NCBI RefSeq assembly: GCF_034356035.1
Contig: NZ_CP136423.1
Coordinates: 1,612,001 to 1,676,000 of the forward strand
Length of the DNA: 64,000 nucleotides
Direction of reading: 5' to 3'
From: Blautia hydrogenotrophica DSM 10507
GTDB lineage: Bacteria > Bacillota > Clostridia > Lachnospirales > Lachnospiraceae
Numbering within the stretch: the first letter of the stretch is position 1; each line of letters opens with the position of its first letter. A program made the translations under genes and the position numbers. The notes beneath the pieces were generated by a model. It was not told the DNA's origin, searched no databases, and worked only from the letters and a program-made list of their open reading frames with translations. Below are positions 8,850-17,390 of the stretch, in pieces.

Positions 8850-9197
8850 ATGAACGAGATTATCAAAAACATTGAAGCTGCTCAGTTGAAAGCAGATGCA
8901 CCAGAATTTGGCGTAGGAGACACTGTACGTGTGCATGCGCTGATCAAGGAAGGTAACCGCGAGAGAATTCAGGTGTTCGAGGGAACTGTTCTGAAGAAAC
9001 AAGGCGGAAGCAACCGTGCTACTTTTACCGTGAGAAAGAACTCCAACGGAATTGGTGTTGAAAAAACTTGGCCTCTGCATTCTCCGCATGTGGTGAAAGT
9101 GGAAGTTGTAAGACATGGTAAAGTAAGACGTGCAAAACTTTACTACTTGAGAGACCGTGTAGGAAAAGCTGCAAAGGTAAAAGAGATGGTAAAATAA
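8850..9197 (+). CDS. rplS: 50S ribosomal protein bL19
   Basis: A 115-residue large-subunit protein at the 30S-50S interface. Family motifs [20 protein letters not shown] and [12 protein letters not shown] are present. GGAGAG precedes the ATG. It has its own promoter and a strong terminator. Confidence 0.97.
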   Translation: MNEIIKNIEAAQLKADAPEFGVGDTVRVHALIKEGNRERIQVFEGTVLKKQGGSNRATFTVRKNSNGIGVEKTWPLHSPHVVKVEVVRHGKVRRAKLYYLRDRVGKAAKVKEMVK

Positions 9198-9210
9198 TAA
9201 GTGCATGGTT

Positions 9211-9240
9211 CAGGGGGCTGTTTATCGGTCCCCTGTTTTT
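9211..9240 (+). terminator. Terminator after rplS
   Basis: CAGGGG and CCCCTG arms with a T-run. Dispersed element copy 1 begins four bases after it. Confidence 0.85.
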
Positions 9241-9244
9241 CTTA

Positions 9245-9430
9245 TATAATAGGAAATACCTTGTCACGCTAATTCGTGAAAGTTCTTTCCTATTGTATGA
9301 ACGCTTCGCTAAGGATGCGCACGCAGCAATGAGGAATTTCACCGCATAGCGGTGTTGCGGCGGCGCAAAGTGGGGTGCGCCCCTCAAAGATAGAAGGGAA
9401 AGAGAAGTTGAAGTGGGATTGCCCACTTTG
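9245..9430 (+). repeat. Dispersed structured intergenic element, copy 1
   Basis: A 186-base element. The 5' hairpin has outer arms 9245-9256 and 9286-9297 and inner arms TCACG (9264-9268) and CGTGA (9275-9279). A conserved block CGCTAAGGATGCGCACGC follows. The middle hairpin is CACCGC/GCGGTG (9340-9345, 9349-9354). The 3' closing stem is CAAAGTGGG (9366-9374) with CCCACTTTG (9422-9430). It lies between the rplS terminator and the lepB ribosome binding site. Confidence 0.85.
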
Positions 9431-9462
9431 TTATGAGCAAAATGGTATGCGAAGAGGATGAG

Positions 9463-10062
9463 ATGAATAGAAAAAAAGTATTGAAAAACATAAGAGAGCG
9501 GTATGAGGTCATAAAGAAAAAGAATATTGATCCCAAGTTGAGGGGAATATTGATTTGGATTTTTCAGATCGTCGTTGTGCTGGTATTTGCGGCGGTGGTC
9601 GCGATTTTTTTCTTTCAGTCAGTCACAATGCAGGAAAGCTCCATGGAACCGAATTATACAGTAGGGCAGAAATTTTTTGTAAATAAGGTTGCCTATAAAG
9701 TTGGCTCGCCCAAACGTGGAGATATCATAGTTTTTCGGACCAATGCCAGTGATGATGCAGCTTTGCATATCCGCAGAGTGATTGGCCTTCCTGGTGAGAC
9801 GATTCGAATCAAAGATGGACAGATTTATATTGACGGTGAGCTATACCGGGAGGGACGAGGATTGGAAGAGATAGAGAATGAAGGATTGGCAAAGGATGGA
9901 GTAACGTTGCAGTCCGGAGAATACTTTGTGTTAGGAGATAACCGCAATAACAGTGAGGACAGTCGGTATGCTGACATTGGAAACGTAAATAAGAAGTACA
10001 TAGAAGGAAAGTTGTGGTTTGTCAATTCCCCATGGAAACAGATAGGTTTTGTGAAGGAGTAG
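9463..10062 (+). CDS. lepB: Signal peptidase I homologue with Arg at the catalytic Lys position
   Basis: A 199-residue membrane-anchored serine protease that would release signal peptides at the outer membrane face. One transmembrane segment covers about residues 28-52. The nucleophile motif is intact (ESSMEP, Ser60). The general-base box reads HIRRVIGLPGE, where the family has KR before (V/I)(I/V)GLPG, so Arg104 occupies the Lys position. The GDNRNNSEDSR box is present. I chose ATG 9463, with GAGG five bases upstream, over an in-frame ATG at 9433 that abuts the repeat. It may be inactive or altered; another signal peptidase elsewhere is likely. Confidence 0.85.
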   Translation: MNRKKVLKNIRERYEVIKKKNIDPKLRGILIWIFQIVVVLVFAAVVAIFFFQSVTMQESSMEPNYTVGQKFFVNKVAYKVGSPKRGDIIVFRTNASDDAALHIRRVIGLPGETIRIKDGQIYIDGELYREGRGLEEIENEGLAKDGVTLQSGEYFVLGDNRNNSEDSRYADIGNVNKKYIEGKLWFVNSPWKQIGFVKE

Positions 10063-10066
10063 AAGT

Positions 10067-10909
10067 ATGAATGTACAGTGGTATCCTGGTCATATGACTA
10101 AGGCAAAAAGGATGATGCAGGAGGACATCAAGCTGATTGATTTGATTGTTGAATTGGTGGACGCCAGAATTCCATTGAGTAGCAGAAATCCAGATATCGA
10201 TGAGTTAGGAAAAAATAAATCTCGTCTAATTTTACTGAATAAATCAGATCTGGCAGATGAAAAAGGAAATAGTCAGTGGGAGGCCTATTTCAAGGCACAG
10301 GGATTTCATGTCCATAAAATTAATGCGCGCTCGGGAGCTGGAGTGAAGGCTATAAACGGCTTGATTCAGGTGGCGTGCAAAGAAAAGATAGAGAGAGACC
10401 GGCGCAGGGGAATCAAGAATCGTCCGGTTCGTGCCATGGTAGTGGGAATTCCCAATGTTGGAAAATCTACTTTTATCAATACATTTGCAGGAAAAGCATG
10501 TACAAAGACCGGAAATAAGCCGGGCGTGACTAAAGGAAAACAATGGATTCGACTGAATAAGAATGTGGAGCTTTTGGATACACCGGGGATTTTGTGGCCT
10601 AAATTTGAAGATCAGGAGGTGGGAGTCCGCCTGGCAGTGATCGGTTCTATTAAAGATGATATCTTAAATCTGGATGAGCTGTCTTTAAGTCTGATACACT
10701 ATTTACGGGAAGCTTATCCCGGTGTTCTGGCAGAGCGTTACCAGCTTGAAGAGAAGGGCAGCGATGTAGAAGTTTTAGAGCAAGTGGCAAAGAACAGAAA
10801 CTGTCTGCTGCGGGGCCAGGAGCTTGACTACAGTAAGGCAGCGGGAATTTTGCTGGATGAATTTCGCAGCGGAAAAATCGGCAGAATTACGTTGGAGATG
10901 CCAAGTTAG
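10067..10909 (+). CDS. rbgA: Ribosome biogenesis GTPase RbgA/YlqF
   Basis: A circularly permuted GTPase needed for late 50S subunit assembly. The G4 motif NKSD (58-61) precedes G1 (GIPNVGKST) and G3 (DTPGI), the permuted order that defines the family. The start MNVQWYPGHMTKAKR is characteristic. It is 280 residues long and four bases after lepB, so probably cotranscribed. Confidence 0.96.
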   Translation: MNVQWYPGHMTKAKRMMQEDIKLIDLIVELVDARIPLSSRNPDIDELGKNKSRLILLNKSDLADEKGNSQWEAYFKAQGFHVHKINARSGAGVKAINGLIQVACKEKIERDRRRGIKNRPVRAMVVGIPNVGKSTFINTFAGKACTKTGNKPGVTKGKQWIRLNKNVELLDTPGILWPKFEDQEVGVRLAVIGSIKDDILNLDELSLSLIHYLREAYPGVLAERYQLEEKGSDVEVLEQVAKNRNCLLRGQELDYSKAAGILLDEFRSGKIGRITLEMPS

Positions 10910-11039
10910 AAATATGCCGGATTAGTATCTGGAAGAAGAAATGAAAAAAAGTAAAAAAGGTACTATCCATAAGGCGAAAAAGGTGATAAAATGTAAAAAA
11001 TGCAGTTTTAGTAACTGTAAAAAATAGAATAAGATTCTG

Positions 11040-11045
11040 TATAAT
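11040..11045 (+). promoter_or_regulatory. -10 box upstream of the lysine riboswitch
   Basis: TATAAT, five bases before the aptamer. No convincing -35 hexamer is visible at the normal distance. Confidence 0.5.
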
Positions 11046-11049
11046 CTTA

Positions 11050-11209
11050 GATAGAGGTGCGGGTTTTATCAGTACTCTAAAGCAATGGCCGGATCGCCGT
11101 TTTAGAGGAAAGGAAAAACCGCCGAAGAGTTTTGACGCCGGTCCGGGTGTTGCAGCTCTGGGACGTCATAGAAAATATGGCGTACTGTCACAGTTTGTGG
11201 AGCGCTATC
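11050..11209 (+). ncRNA. Lysine riboswitch (L box) aptamer
   Basis: The conserved core is recognisable in order: GATAGAGGTGCG at the 5' side, GCCGAAG (11121-11127), GGTCCGGG, the ACTGTCAC segment, and the 3' closing strand GTGGAGCGCTATC. The first and last segments pair as the basal helix. This class binds lysine and normally shuts off lysine synthesis or transport genes. It sits directly upstream of an NhaC-type transporter. Confidence 0.92.
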
Positions 11210-11234
11210 AGGTTTTGAGATGTCTATAAAATGA

Positions 11235-11274
11235 GACCATAAGCGCATTCCGTACAGGTGTAGCTTATGGTCTT
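11235..11274 (+). terminator. Riboswitch expression-platform terminator
   Basis: GACCATAAGC (11235-11244) pairs with GCTTATGGTC (11263-11272), followed by TTTT. It lies 25 bases after the aptamer and about 140 bases before the transporter start, fitting transcriptional attenuation when lysine is bound. Confidence 0.85.
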
Positions 11275-11275
11275 T

Positions 11276-11305
11276 TGCGCGATAAGCCTGGCTGTAGTAT
11301 CGCGC
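11276..11305 (+). other. Hairpin in the lysine transporter leader
   Basis: GCGCGATA and TATCGCGC arms enclose a short loop just after the riboswitch terminator. No T-run follows. Its function is unknown; it may insulate or stabilise the read-through transcript. Confidence 0.45.
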
Positions 11306-11415
11306 AGGACAGGGAAGAAAGGCTTTTCCTATCCGATCGTTATAGGATTCCTCTGAGAGTGGTTTGCTGGGATGAACGGATTCTTATTTGAAAACTAAGG
11401 AAAAGGAGAAGAGGG

Positions 11416-13038
11416 ATGAGAGTGATTAGAAAAAAGAAATATGTATTTTCTCTGTTAGCAATTTTGCTTTTGACAGTTTTAAGCGCTGTCAACGTTTTTG
11501 CGGCAAGTGAGGCGGAAACTTATCAGCCGGCGATGTATGCGACTTTCTGGGCGTTGGTTCCGCCGATTGTGGCGATTGTGCTGGCCCTGATTACTAAGGA
11601 GGTATATAGTTCACTGTTTATCGGAATTCTTGTGGGAGCTTTATTTTATTCCGGTTTTCAGTTTGAGGGAACGGTGACTCATATTTTTCAGGGCGGAATT
11701 ATCAGTGTTCTCTCAGATAGTTACAATGTAGGAATTTTGGTGTTCTTGGTTGTGCTTGGAGCTATCGTATGCTTGATGAATAAGGCGGGTGGGTCCGCAG
11801 CTTTTGGCCGCTGGGCTGCTAAAAAGATTAAAAATCGCGAAGGTGCTCAGCTAGCGACAGTTTTGTTAGGAGTGCTGATTTTTATCGACGATTATTTTAA
11901 CTGTTTGACTGTGGGAAGCGTGATGAGACCTGTGACGGATAAGTTCAATGTGTCTAGGGCGAAGCTTTCCTACTTAATTGACGCGACGGCAGCACCGGTC
12001 TGCATCATTGCGCCGATTTCATCTTGGGCCGCAGCAGTGACTGGCTTTGTGGAAGGGGAGGATGGTTTTTCCATTTTTATCCATGCGATTCCATATAACT
12101 TTTATGCGCTTTTGACAATTGTCATGATGATCTCGATGGTTTTAATGCGTGTAGAATACGGTCCTATGGCGGTTCACGAGGCAAATGCAAAAAAAGGAGA
12201 TATCTATACAACTCCTGACCGTCCTTACGAGGAGGCAGGCGCGGAATCGGAGAATGAAAATGGAAAAGTGATAGATTTGCTAATTCCTATCATTACTCTG
12301 ATTGTCTGCTGTGTTATCGGGATGATTTATACAGGAGGCTTTTTCTCAGGCAGTGATTTTGTAACTGCTTTCTCTAACAGTGACGCTTCTGTTGGATTGA
12401 CGTTGGGAAGCTTTTTTGGAATTGTGGTTACGATTATCTTGTATATGGTCCGCAGAGTATTGAGTTTTAAAGACTGCATGGCCTGTCTTCCAGAGGGATT
12501 TAAGGCTATGGTTCCGGCTATTTTAATCTTGACCTTTGCATGGTCATTGAAATCTATGACAGACAGTCTGGGAGCTGCGGAGTATGTGGCAGGAGTGATG
12601 GAAAGCTGTGCAGGAAGTCTCATGAATTTCCTTCCAGCGATTATCTTCTTGGTAGGCTGTGGCTTGGCTTTTGCGACAGGAACTTCTTGGGGAACTTTCG
12701 GAATTTTAATTCCGATTGTGGTAGCTGTATTTGAGAATACAGACCCGCAGATGATGATTATCTCTATTTCTGCTTGTATGGCTGGAGCAGTTTGTGGAGA
12801 CCATTGTTCTCCGATTTCGGATACTACAATTATGGCATCAGCCGGAGGTCGGTGCAATCATGTGAATCATGTATCTACTCAGCTTCCGTATGCGGTTACG
12901 GCAGCAGCGATTTCTTTCATCACCTATGTGATCGCAGGATTTGTAAAAACAGCTTGGATTGCACTCCCAGCAGGAATCATCCTGATGTTGGGCACTTTGT
13001 TTGTGATTAAGATGTTGGTAAAGAAGCAGAGTGCATAA
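11416..13038 (+). CDS. lysW: NhaC-family transporter, probable lysine uptake protein LysW
   Basis: A 540-residue polytopic membrane protein of the NhaC Na+/H+ antiporter superfamily with at least ten hydrophobic segments. The family signature GTSWGTFGILIPI and the following GDHCSPISDTT are present, as is FIDDYFNCLTVGS. NhaC-type genes downstream of lysine riboswitches have been assigned as lysine transporters (LysW) in Firmicutes, and the riboswitch here supports lysine rather than Na+/H+ exchange. Transport direction is inferred from that precedent. A GGAGAAG site precedes the ATG. Confidence 0.88.
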   Translation: MRVIRKKKYVFSLLAILLLTVLSAVNVFAASEAETYQPAMYATFWALVPPIVAIVLALITKEVYSSLFIGILVGALFYSGFQFEGTVTHIFQGGIISVLSDSYNVGILVFLVVLGAIVCLMNKAGGSAAFGRWAAKKIKNREGAQLATVLLGVLIFIDDYFNCLTVGSVMRPVTDKFNVSRAKLSYLIDATAAPVCIIAPISSWAAAVTGFVEGEDGFSIFIHAIPYNFYALLTIVMMISMVLMRVEYGPMAVHEANAKKGDIYTTPDRPYEEAGAESENENGKVIDLLIPIITLIVCCVIGMIYTGGFFSGSDFVTAFSNSDASVGLTLGSFFGIVVTIILYMVRRVLSFKDCMACLPEGFKAMVPAILILTFAWSLKSMTDSLGAAEYVAGVMESCAGSLMNFLPAIIFLVGCGLAFATGTSWGTFGILIPIVVAVFENTDPQMMIISISACMAGAVCGDHCSPISDTTIMASAGGRCNHVNHVSTQLPYAVTAAAISFITYVIAGFVKTAWIALPAGIILMLGTLFVIKMLVKKQSA

Positions 13039-13048
13039 ATGATAAAAA

Positions 13049-13088
13049 AGAAGAACGTCAGGCACATAATGTGACTGGCGTTCTTTTG
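13049..13088 (+). terminator. Terminator after lysW
   Basis: AAGAACGTCAG (13051-13061) pairs with CTGGCGTTCTT (13075-13085), with an extra CACAT/ATGTG inner stem and a T-rich tail. Confidence 0.85.
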
Positions 13089-13101
13089 CTCTAGGAGATT
13101 T

Positions 13102-13290
13102 TTATGTTGTAGGAAAGAGTTTGTTACGCTAATGCGTAAAAGTTTTTCCCATAACATAAACGCTCCGCTAAGGATGCGCACGCCGCAATAGGGTAGTGCA
13201 CCGCAAGGTGATATTGCGGCGGCGAGCAAAGTGGGATGCACCCTCAAAGATTGAGTGGATGGGAGAGTTGAAGAGGGCTTGCCTACTTAG
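13102..13290 (+). repeat. Dispersed structured intergenic element, copy 2
   Basis: The outer 5' hairpin is TTATGTTGTAGGAAA (13102-13116) against TTTCCCATAACATAA (13145-13159). Inner arms are TTACG and CGTAA (13124-13128, 13135-13139), a paired change from TCACG/CGTGA in copy 1. The middle hairpin CACC-GCAA-GGTG is also a paired change. It starts 14 bases after the lysW terminator and stops just short of the convergent FHA gene. Confidence 0.85.
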
Positions 13291-13293
13291 TTC

Positions 13294-13683
13294 TCAAAAA
13301 AGGACGGGGAGTCCTTGGTCGACCTGAAAAGTCAGATGTGTGTCAGCCAGGGATATTTGATCTCCTGGATAGAGAGGGGTAGGCTCTTTTAAGCGTATCC
13401 CGTTGATAAAAGTACCGTTTGTGGATGAGAGGTCTTCTATGATAAAGAGGCCGTCCGGCATCCGGGTGAGCAGACAATGCTGTCTGGAGACCCGGATGGC
13501 CGGGATTACAAAATCACAGGTTCTGCTGCGTCCTATCATCCACTGTGCCTTCGGCAAAGGTCGGAAAGGTTCCTGGAAATTCTGAGTCATGTCCGGCGTT
13601 TGTTCTTCTTGAAGAGATTCTCCGCAAAAGGGACAAAAGAATCCTTCCTCCTCTAGCATAGCTCCGCAATGAGGACAATACAT
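13294..13683 (-). CDS. Zinc-ribbon FHA-domain protein
   Basis: A 129-residue protein. The N-terminal zinc ribbon has two CPxCG-type knuckles (MYCPHCGAML and FFCPFCGESL). The C-terminal forkhead-associated domain has WMIGRSRTCDFVI, VSRQHCLL and DLSSTNGTFING, the residues that read phosphothreonine. It should recognise a Ser/Thr-kinase substrate, but no kinase gene is nearby, so its partner is unknown. It is a single-gene unit with its own promoter. Confidence 0.9.
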   Translation of the reverse strand: MYCPHCGAMLEEEGFFCPFCGESLQEEQTPDMTQNFQEPFRPLPKAQWMIGRSRTCDFVIPAIRVSRQHCLLTRMPDGLFIIEDLSSTNGTFINGIRLKEPTPLYPGDQISLADTHLTFQVDQGLPVLF

Positions 13684-13719
13684 AGGACTACCTTCTTTCT
13701 GTAAGTATCTGTTTTTTTT

Positions 13720-13748
13720 AGTATACAGAAGTTATGTATGGGAATCAA
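13720..13748 (-). promoter_or_regulatory. SigA-type promoter for the FHA gene
   Basis: On the minus strand TTGATT (13743-13748), 17-base spacer, TATACT (13720-13725). Confidence 0.75.
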
Positions 13749-13825
13749 GGAGAATTTCTGTAGGAAACAGGTTAAGCGGCTGTTCAGATATAGAAGAAAA
13801 TGGCGATATCCTGACAGAACGACAG

Positions 13826-13854
13826 TTGCGTCCAGGTGCGGACTAGGATATAAT
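13826..13854 (+). promoter_or_regulatory. SigA-type promoter for rnhB-yraN-pgeF
   Basis: TTGCGT (13826-13831), 17-base spacer, TATAAT (13849-13854), about 50 bases before rnhB. Confidence 0.75.
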
Positions 13855-13904
13855 AGAGTCCACACGACAGAGGACTGACGAAGGGGATCAGAAGGAGAAA
13901 AAGT

Positions 13905-14660
13905 ATGAAAAAAATACAGGAGATACGGGCAGAGTTTGAGGAAAGCAGGGAGGAATCCTGGCCATCTCTGTGTGAGAAGTATAAAGATGACGGGAGAAAG
14001 GGAGTAGCTGCTTTGGTAACGCGCTGTCAAAGGAAGATGGAGGCTTTGGAGGCGGAGAGGCAAAGGATGTACGGGATGTTTGCCTATGAGAGAGAGTATG
14101 AGCATCTGGGATACATCTGTGGAATCGATGAGGCGGGAAGAGGCCCTCTGGCGGGTCCAGTGGTAGCAGGTGCGGTGATTTTGCAGAAAAACTGTGGGAT
14201 TCTCTACCTTAATGATTCAAAAAAACTGTCTGCGGCGAGAAGAGAGGAGCTGTACCGGCAGATTGTAGAAGAGGCGGTCGCTGTGGGCGTGGGATACGCC
14301 AGTCCACAGAGAATTGATGAGATCAATATTCTACAAGCCACCTATGAAGCCATGCGTGAGGCAATTCAGAAATTGAAGATCAAGCCTCAGATACTACTAA
14401 ACGATGCAGTGACAATTCCTGGGGTAAGTTGTCCTCAGGTGCCGATCATTAAGGGAGACGCTAAGAGCGCAAGTATAGCGGCAGCTAGTATCGTTGCTAA
14501 GGTGACCAGGGACCGGCTGATGGTGGAGTATGATCGGTTAATGCCAGAATACGGTTTTGCGTCCCATAAAGGATATGGTGCGGCGGCTCACATTGAAGCT
14601 TTGAAAAAATATGGGCCGTCTCCGATTCACAGAAAAAGTTTTATTACCCATTTTATATGA
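13905..14660 (+). CDS. rnhB: Ribonuclease HII
   Basis: Cleaves RNA of RNA-DNA hybrids and removes single ribonucleotides from DNA. The active-site segment GIDEAGRGPLAGPV carries the catalytic Asp-Glu pair, and LNDSKKLS and IIKGDAKSASIAAASIVAKV follow. About 70 residues precede the catalytic core, an N-terminal extension seen in many Firmicute RnhB proteins. It heads the unit with yraN and pgeF. Confidence 0.96.
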   Translation: MKKIQEIRAEFEESREESWPSLCEKYKDDGRKGVAALVTRCQRKMEALEAERQRMYGMFAYEREYEHLGYICGIDEAGRGPLAGPVVAGAVILQKNCGILYLNDSKKLSAARREELYRQIVEEAVAVGVGYASPQRIDEINILQATYEAMREAIQKLKIKPQILLNDAVTIPGVSCPQVPIIKGDAKSASIAAASIVAKVTRDRLMVEYDRLMPEYGFASHKGYGAAAHIEALKKYGPSPIHRKSFITHFI

Positions 14661-14670
14661 GGAAGATCGT

Positions 14671-15024
14671 ATGAATCAGAGAGAAACTGGGGCGATATAT
14701 GAGAAGAAAGCTCTAGACTATCTGCTTAAGCAAGGATGCTGGCTGGTGCAGAAAAATTATCGGTGTCCGAGAGGTGAAATTGATTTGATTGTTTGGGATG
14801 GCGATTATCTGGTGTTTGTGGAAGTGAAATATCGCAAGGGCAGTGGTTGCGGAAATCCGCTGGAAGCAGTGACTTTGGAAAAACAGCGAAAGATCAGCCG
14901 GACAGCTGCTTGGTATCTGTATCAGACCTACAGAGACAAAGAGGTACCTTGTCGTTTTGACGTGGTAGGCATATGTGATGGTCAAATTCAGTGGATTCAA
15001 GATGCATTCGAGTATATTGGATGA
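14671..15024 (+). CDS. yraN: UPF0102 nuclease-fold protein YraN
   Basis: A 117-residue protein of the UPF0102 family, related in fold to Holliday-junction resolvases but with no proven activity. The core reads RCPRGEIDLIVWDGDYLVF followed by VEVKYRKG, matching the GEIDLI...FVEVK nuclease-like motif. An in-frame ATG inside rnhB exists, but the ATG at 14671, after GGAAG and ten bases past the rnhB stop, fits family length. Confidence 0.93.
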   Translation: MNQRETGAIYEKKALDYLLKQGCWLVQKNYRCPRGEIDLIVWDGDYLVFVEVKYRKGSGCGNPLEAVTLEKQRKISRTAAWYLYQTYRDKEVPCRFDVVGICDGQIQWIQDAFEYIG

Positions 15025-15045
15025 ATAGAGAGTAGAGGAGATATC

Positions 15046-15894
15046 ATGGAGATTAAGTGGAAGGGAGCTTTGCCTCATAACATTGAGGTGAGGGAGAAGG
15101 GAGGGGTAGTTTATCTGAGCTACCCTGCATTGGAAGGGCTGAAAATTGTACGTCATGGGTTTTCTACAAGGTTGGGTGGAACTAGTAAGGGAATTTGGAA
15201 ATCCATGAATCTGGGCTTCGGAAGAGGAGACCAGCGTGAAAATGTGGAGGAGAATTTTAAGAGAATCGCTCAGGCGATAGGATTTCGGTATGAAAACATG
15301 GTGACTTCTAACCAGACGCATACCACCAATGTGAGAAAGATCACAGAAGAAGATAGAGGAAATGGAATTGTCAGGGAGAGAAAATTCCATGATGTGGACG
15401 GCATGGTAACGAATGTGCCAGGAGTTGTTCTGACTACTTTTTATGCGGACTGCGTGCCGCTGTATTTTGTGGACCCTGTGCGAAAAGCGATTGGTCTGTC
15501 GCACTCGGGGTGGAGAGGCACCGTAGGCAGGATTGGACAGATTACTGTGGAAAAGATGACCCAGGAATACGGCACCAGGCCGGAGGATTTGACGGTGGCT
15601 ATAGGGCCGTCCATCTGCCGGTCTTGTTACGAAGTGAGTGAGGATGTGATTGAACAGTTTCGGCAGAATTTTTCTGAAGGTCTTTGGGAGAAACTCTATG
15701 ACATCAAAGAAAATGGAAAATATCAGTTAGATCTCTGGGAGGCAAATCGGCAGATTCTTTTAGAGGCAGGGGTTTCTCAGGAAAGAATTTTAACCCCGGG
15801 TCTGTGTACGTGCTGTAATCCAAGCTTTTTGTTTTCCCATCGCGCGTCAAAGGGACAGAGAGGGAATCTGGCGGCTTTTTTGGAGCTTCTATAG
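15046..15894 (+). CDS. pgeF: Peptidoglycan editing factor PgeF / laccase-domain protein
   Basis: A 282-residue Cu-oxidase_4 (YfiH) family protein. Homologues act as purine nucleoside phosphorylase/adenosine deaminase-like enzymes or remove misincorporated serine from peptidoglycan precursors; which applies here is unknown. Metal-site residues are in YADCVPLYF, LSHSGWRGTVG and CTCCNPSFLFSHRA. It follows yraN closely and ends the unit. Confidence 0.9.
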   Translation: MEIKWKGALPHNIEVREKGGVVYLSYPALEGLKIVRHGFSTRLGGTSKGIWKSMNLGFGRGDQRENVEENFKRIAQAIGFRYENMVTSNQTHTTNVRKITEEDRGNGIVRERKFHDVDGMVTNVPGVVLTTFYADCVPLYFVDPVRKAIGLSHSGWRGTVGRIGQITVEKMTQEYGTRPEDLTVAIGPSICRSCYEVSEDVIEQFRQNFSEGLWEKLYDIKENGKYQLDLWEANRQILLEAGVSQERILTPGLCTCCNPSFLFSHRASKGQRGNLAAFLELL

Positions 15895-15956
15895 TTGGAG
15901 AATAAATAGAAACAAATTTTCGTACATTAGTGTGACAAAGTTTTACCGATCATATG

Positions 15957-15992
15957 AAAAAACGCGGAGCCTCTTCGGGGTTCCGCGTTTTT
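15957..15992. terminator. Bidirectional terminator between pgeF and prs
   Basis: AAAACGCGGA and TCCGCGTTTTT arms around a short loop, with A and T tracts on either side. Confidence 0.88.
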
Positions 15993-16030
15993 CTATTTTC
16001 AGGGGAGTCAACGGTGGACTTTGCTGAAAA

Positions 16031-17203
16031 TTAAATTTTTCTTGCTTTTTCCATGAGTCTGATAATCTTGTCGTTACTGGATCTGACTTTTTCTACAGAT
16101 ACATCGTGATTGATAATGTCGATGATGCTTGCCAGGTATTTACTCATATTTGCTTCGATGTAATAAGGTTTTGTGAGTAATTCTGGGTCGCGATAATTGA
16201 GATTTGTGGTGATTACTCGGTCGATATAACCTTTCTCATAATATTCGTCGAATTTGTCTAGTCCGTCTGTGAACAGTCCATAAGTTGTGCAGACGAATAC
16301 ACGGTTCGCGTGGCGTTCTTTTAACTGTTTTGCCACGTCCAACATACTTCCGCCAGAAGAAATCATGTCATCAATAACCAGGACATCTTTTCCCTCCACA
16401 GAATCACCTAGGAATTCATGGGCGACGATGGGATTCTTGCCGTTGACGATGATGGAATAATCCCGGCGTTTGTAGAACATTCCCATATCCACACCCAAAA
16501 TACTGGAGAAGTAAACAGCTCTCGACATTGCACCTTCATCGGGGCTGATAATCATCAGGTGATCGTTGTCTGCTCTGAAATCGGGCACATGTCTCAGAAG
16601 CGCTTTCAGAAACTGATAAGTAGGGAAGAAATTGTCAAACCCTTTCAGTGGAATGGAATTCTGCACTCTTGGGTCGTGAGCGTCAAAGGTAATGATATTG
16701 GAGACTCCCATATCACTGAGCTCTTTCAGTGCTAGCGCACAGTCTAAAGATTCTCGTTTATTGCGTTTGTGTTGACGGCCTTCATATAAGAAAGGCATGA
16801 TTACATTGATTCGATGCGCTTTACCAGTAGCTGCTGAGATAATGCGTTTTAAATCTTGGTAATGGTTGTCAGGGGACATATGATTTTCATGTCCGCAGAC
16901 GGTATAGGTGAGACTGTAATTTGTGATGTCTACCATGATAAATAGATCAACTCCGCGCACGGACTCTTTGATGAATCCCTTTCCTTCTCCGGTACCAAAA
17001 CGAGGACATTCACAATCAATCAAGAAAGAGTTGGCGCTGTAACCTTGCAAGTTGACACCTGACTGATTGTGGTCCGCCAGTTCTTTTCGGAAACGCACCA
17101 GTTTGGAGTCGACTTCTCGGGCCAGATCCTGGCATCCGGCGAGAGCGGCGATTTTGATAGGCGCCACGGGAATCGACTTTTCCAATAATTCAATGTTCGG
17201 CAT
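16031..17203 (-). CDS. prs: Ribose-phosphate pyrophosphokinase
   Basis: Makes 5-phosphoribosyl 1-pyrophosphate from ribose 5-phosphate and ATP for nucleotide, histidine and tryptophan synthesis. The PRPP loop VLVIDDMISSGGSM is intact, as are FDAHDPRVQ and the ISPDEGAMSRA segment. At 390 residues it is about 70 longer than the classical enzyme; extra sequence is mainly N-terminal and internal, a form seen in other clostridia. It is transcribed alone from its own promoter. Confidence 0.92.
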   Translation of the reverse strand: MPNIELLEKSIPVAPIKIAALAGCQDLAREVDSKLVRFRKELADHNQSGVNLQGYSANSFLIDCECPRFGTGEGKGFIKESVRGVDLFIMVDITNYSLTYTVCGHENHMSPDNHYQDLKRIISAATGKAHRINVIMPFLYEGRQHKRNKRESLDCALALKELSDMGVSNIITFDAHDPRVQNSIPLKGFDNFFPTYQFLKALLRHVPDFRADNDHLMIISPDEGAMSRAVYFSSILGVDMGMFYKRRDYSIIVNGKNPIVAHEFLGDSVEGKDVLVIDDMISSGGSMLDVAKQLKERHANRVFVCTTYGLFTDGLDKFDEYYEKGYIDRVITTNLNYRDPELLTKPYYIEANMSKYLASIIDIINHDVSVEKVRSSNDKIIRLMEKARKI

Positions 17204-17295
17204 AATTTACCTCCGCTTATAACCTTCCTTTGTATTTGTACAGACAGCAAGCTTTGTGGTTTGCCCGCTTTGCATTAAGTACTCAAACTAATATA

Positions 17296-17324
17296 TTTAT
17301 AACATTCGAGCTTGCGACCGTCAA
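17296..17324 (-). promoter_or_regulatory. SigA-type promoter for prs
   Basis: On the minus strand TTGACG (17319-17324), 17-base spacer, TATAAA (17296-17301). The leader of about 90 bases holds a short piece resembling the 3' end of the dispersed element (GTGGTTTGCCCGCTTTG). Confidence 0.8.
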
Positions 17325-17332
17325 GGAATTTA

Positions 17333-17361
17333 TTGCTTTTTAGGTCTAAAATTGGTATGAT
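17333..17361 (+). promoter_or_regulatory. SigA-type promoter for the DUF512-der-plsY-gpsA unit
   Basis: TTGCTT (17333-17338), 17-base spacer, TATGAT (17356-17361), back to back with the prs promoter. Confidence 0.7.
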
Positions 17362-17390
17362 TAAGAAGAATTTGGAGGAGCTAAATTGAG

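Noticed and set aside
9245..13290. Element copies as insertion-sequence remnants or CRISPR repeats
   Set aside because: They have no transposase, no direct target duplications that I can see, no regular spacing, and their conserved parts are internal hairpins.
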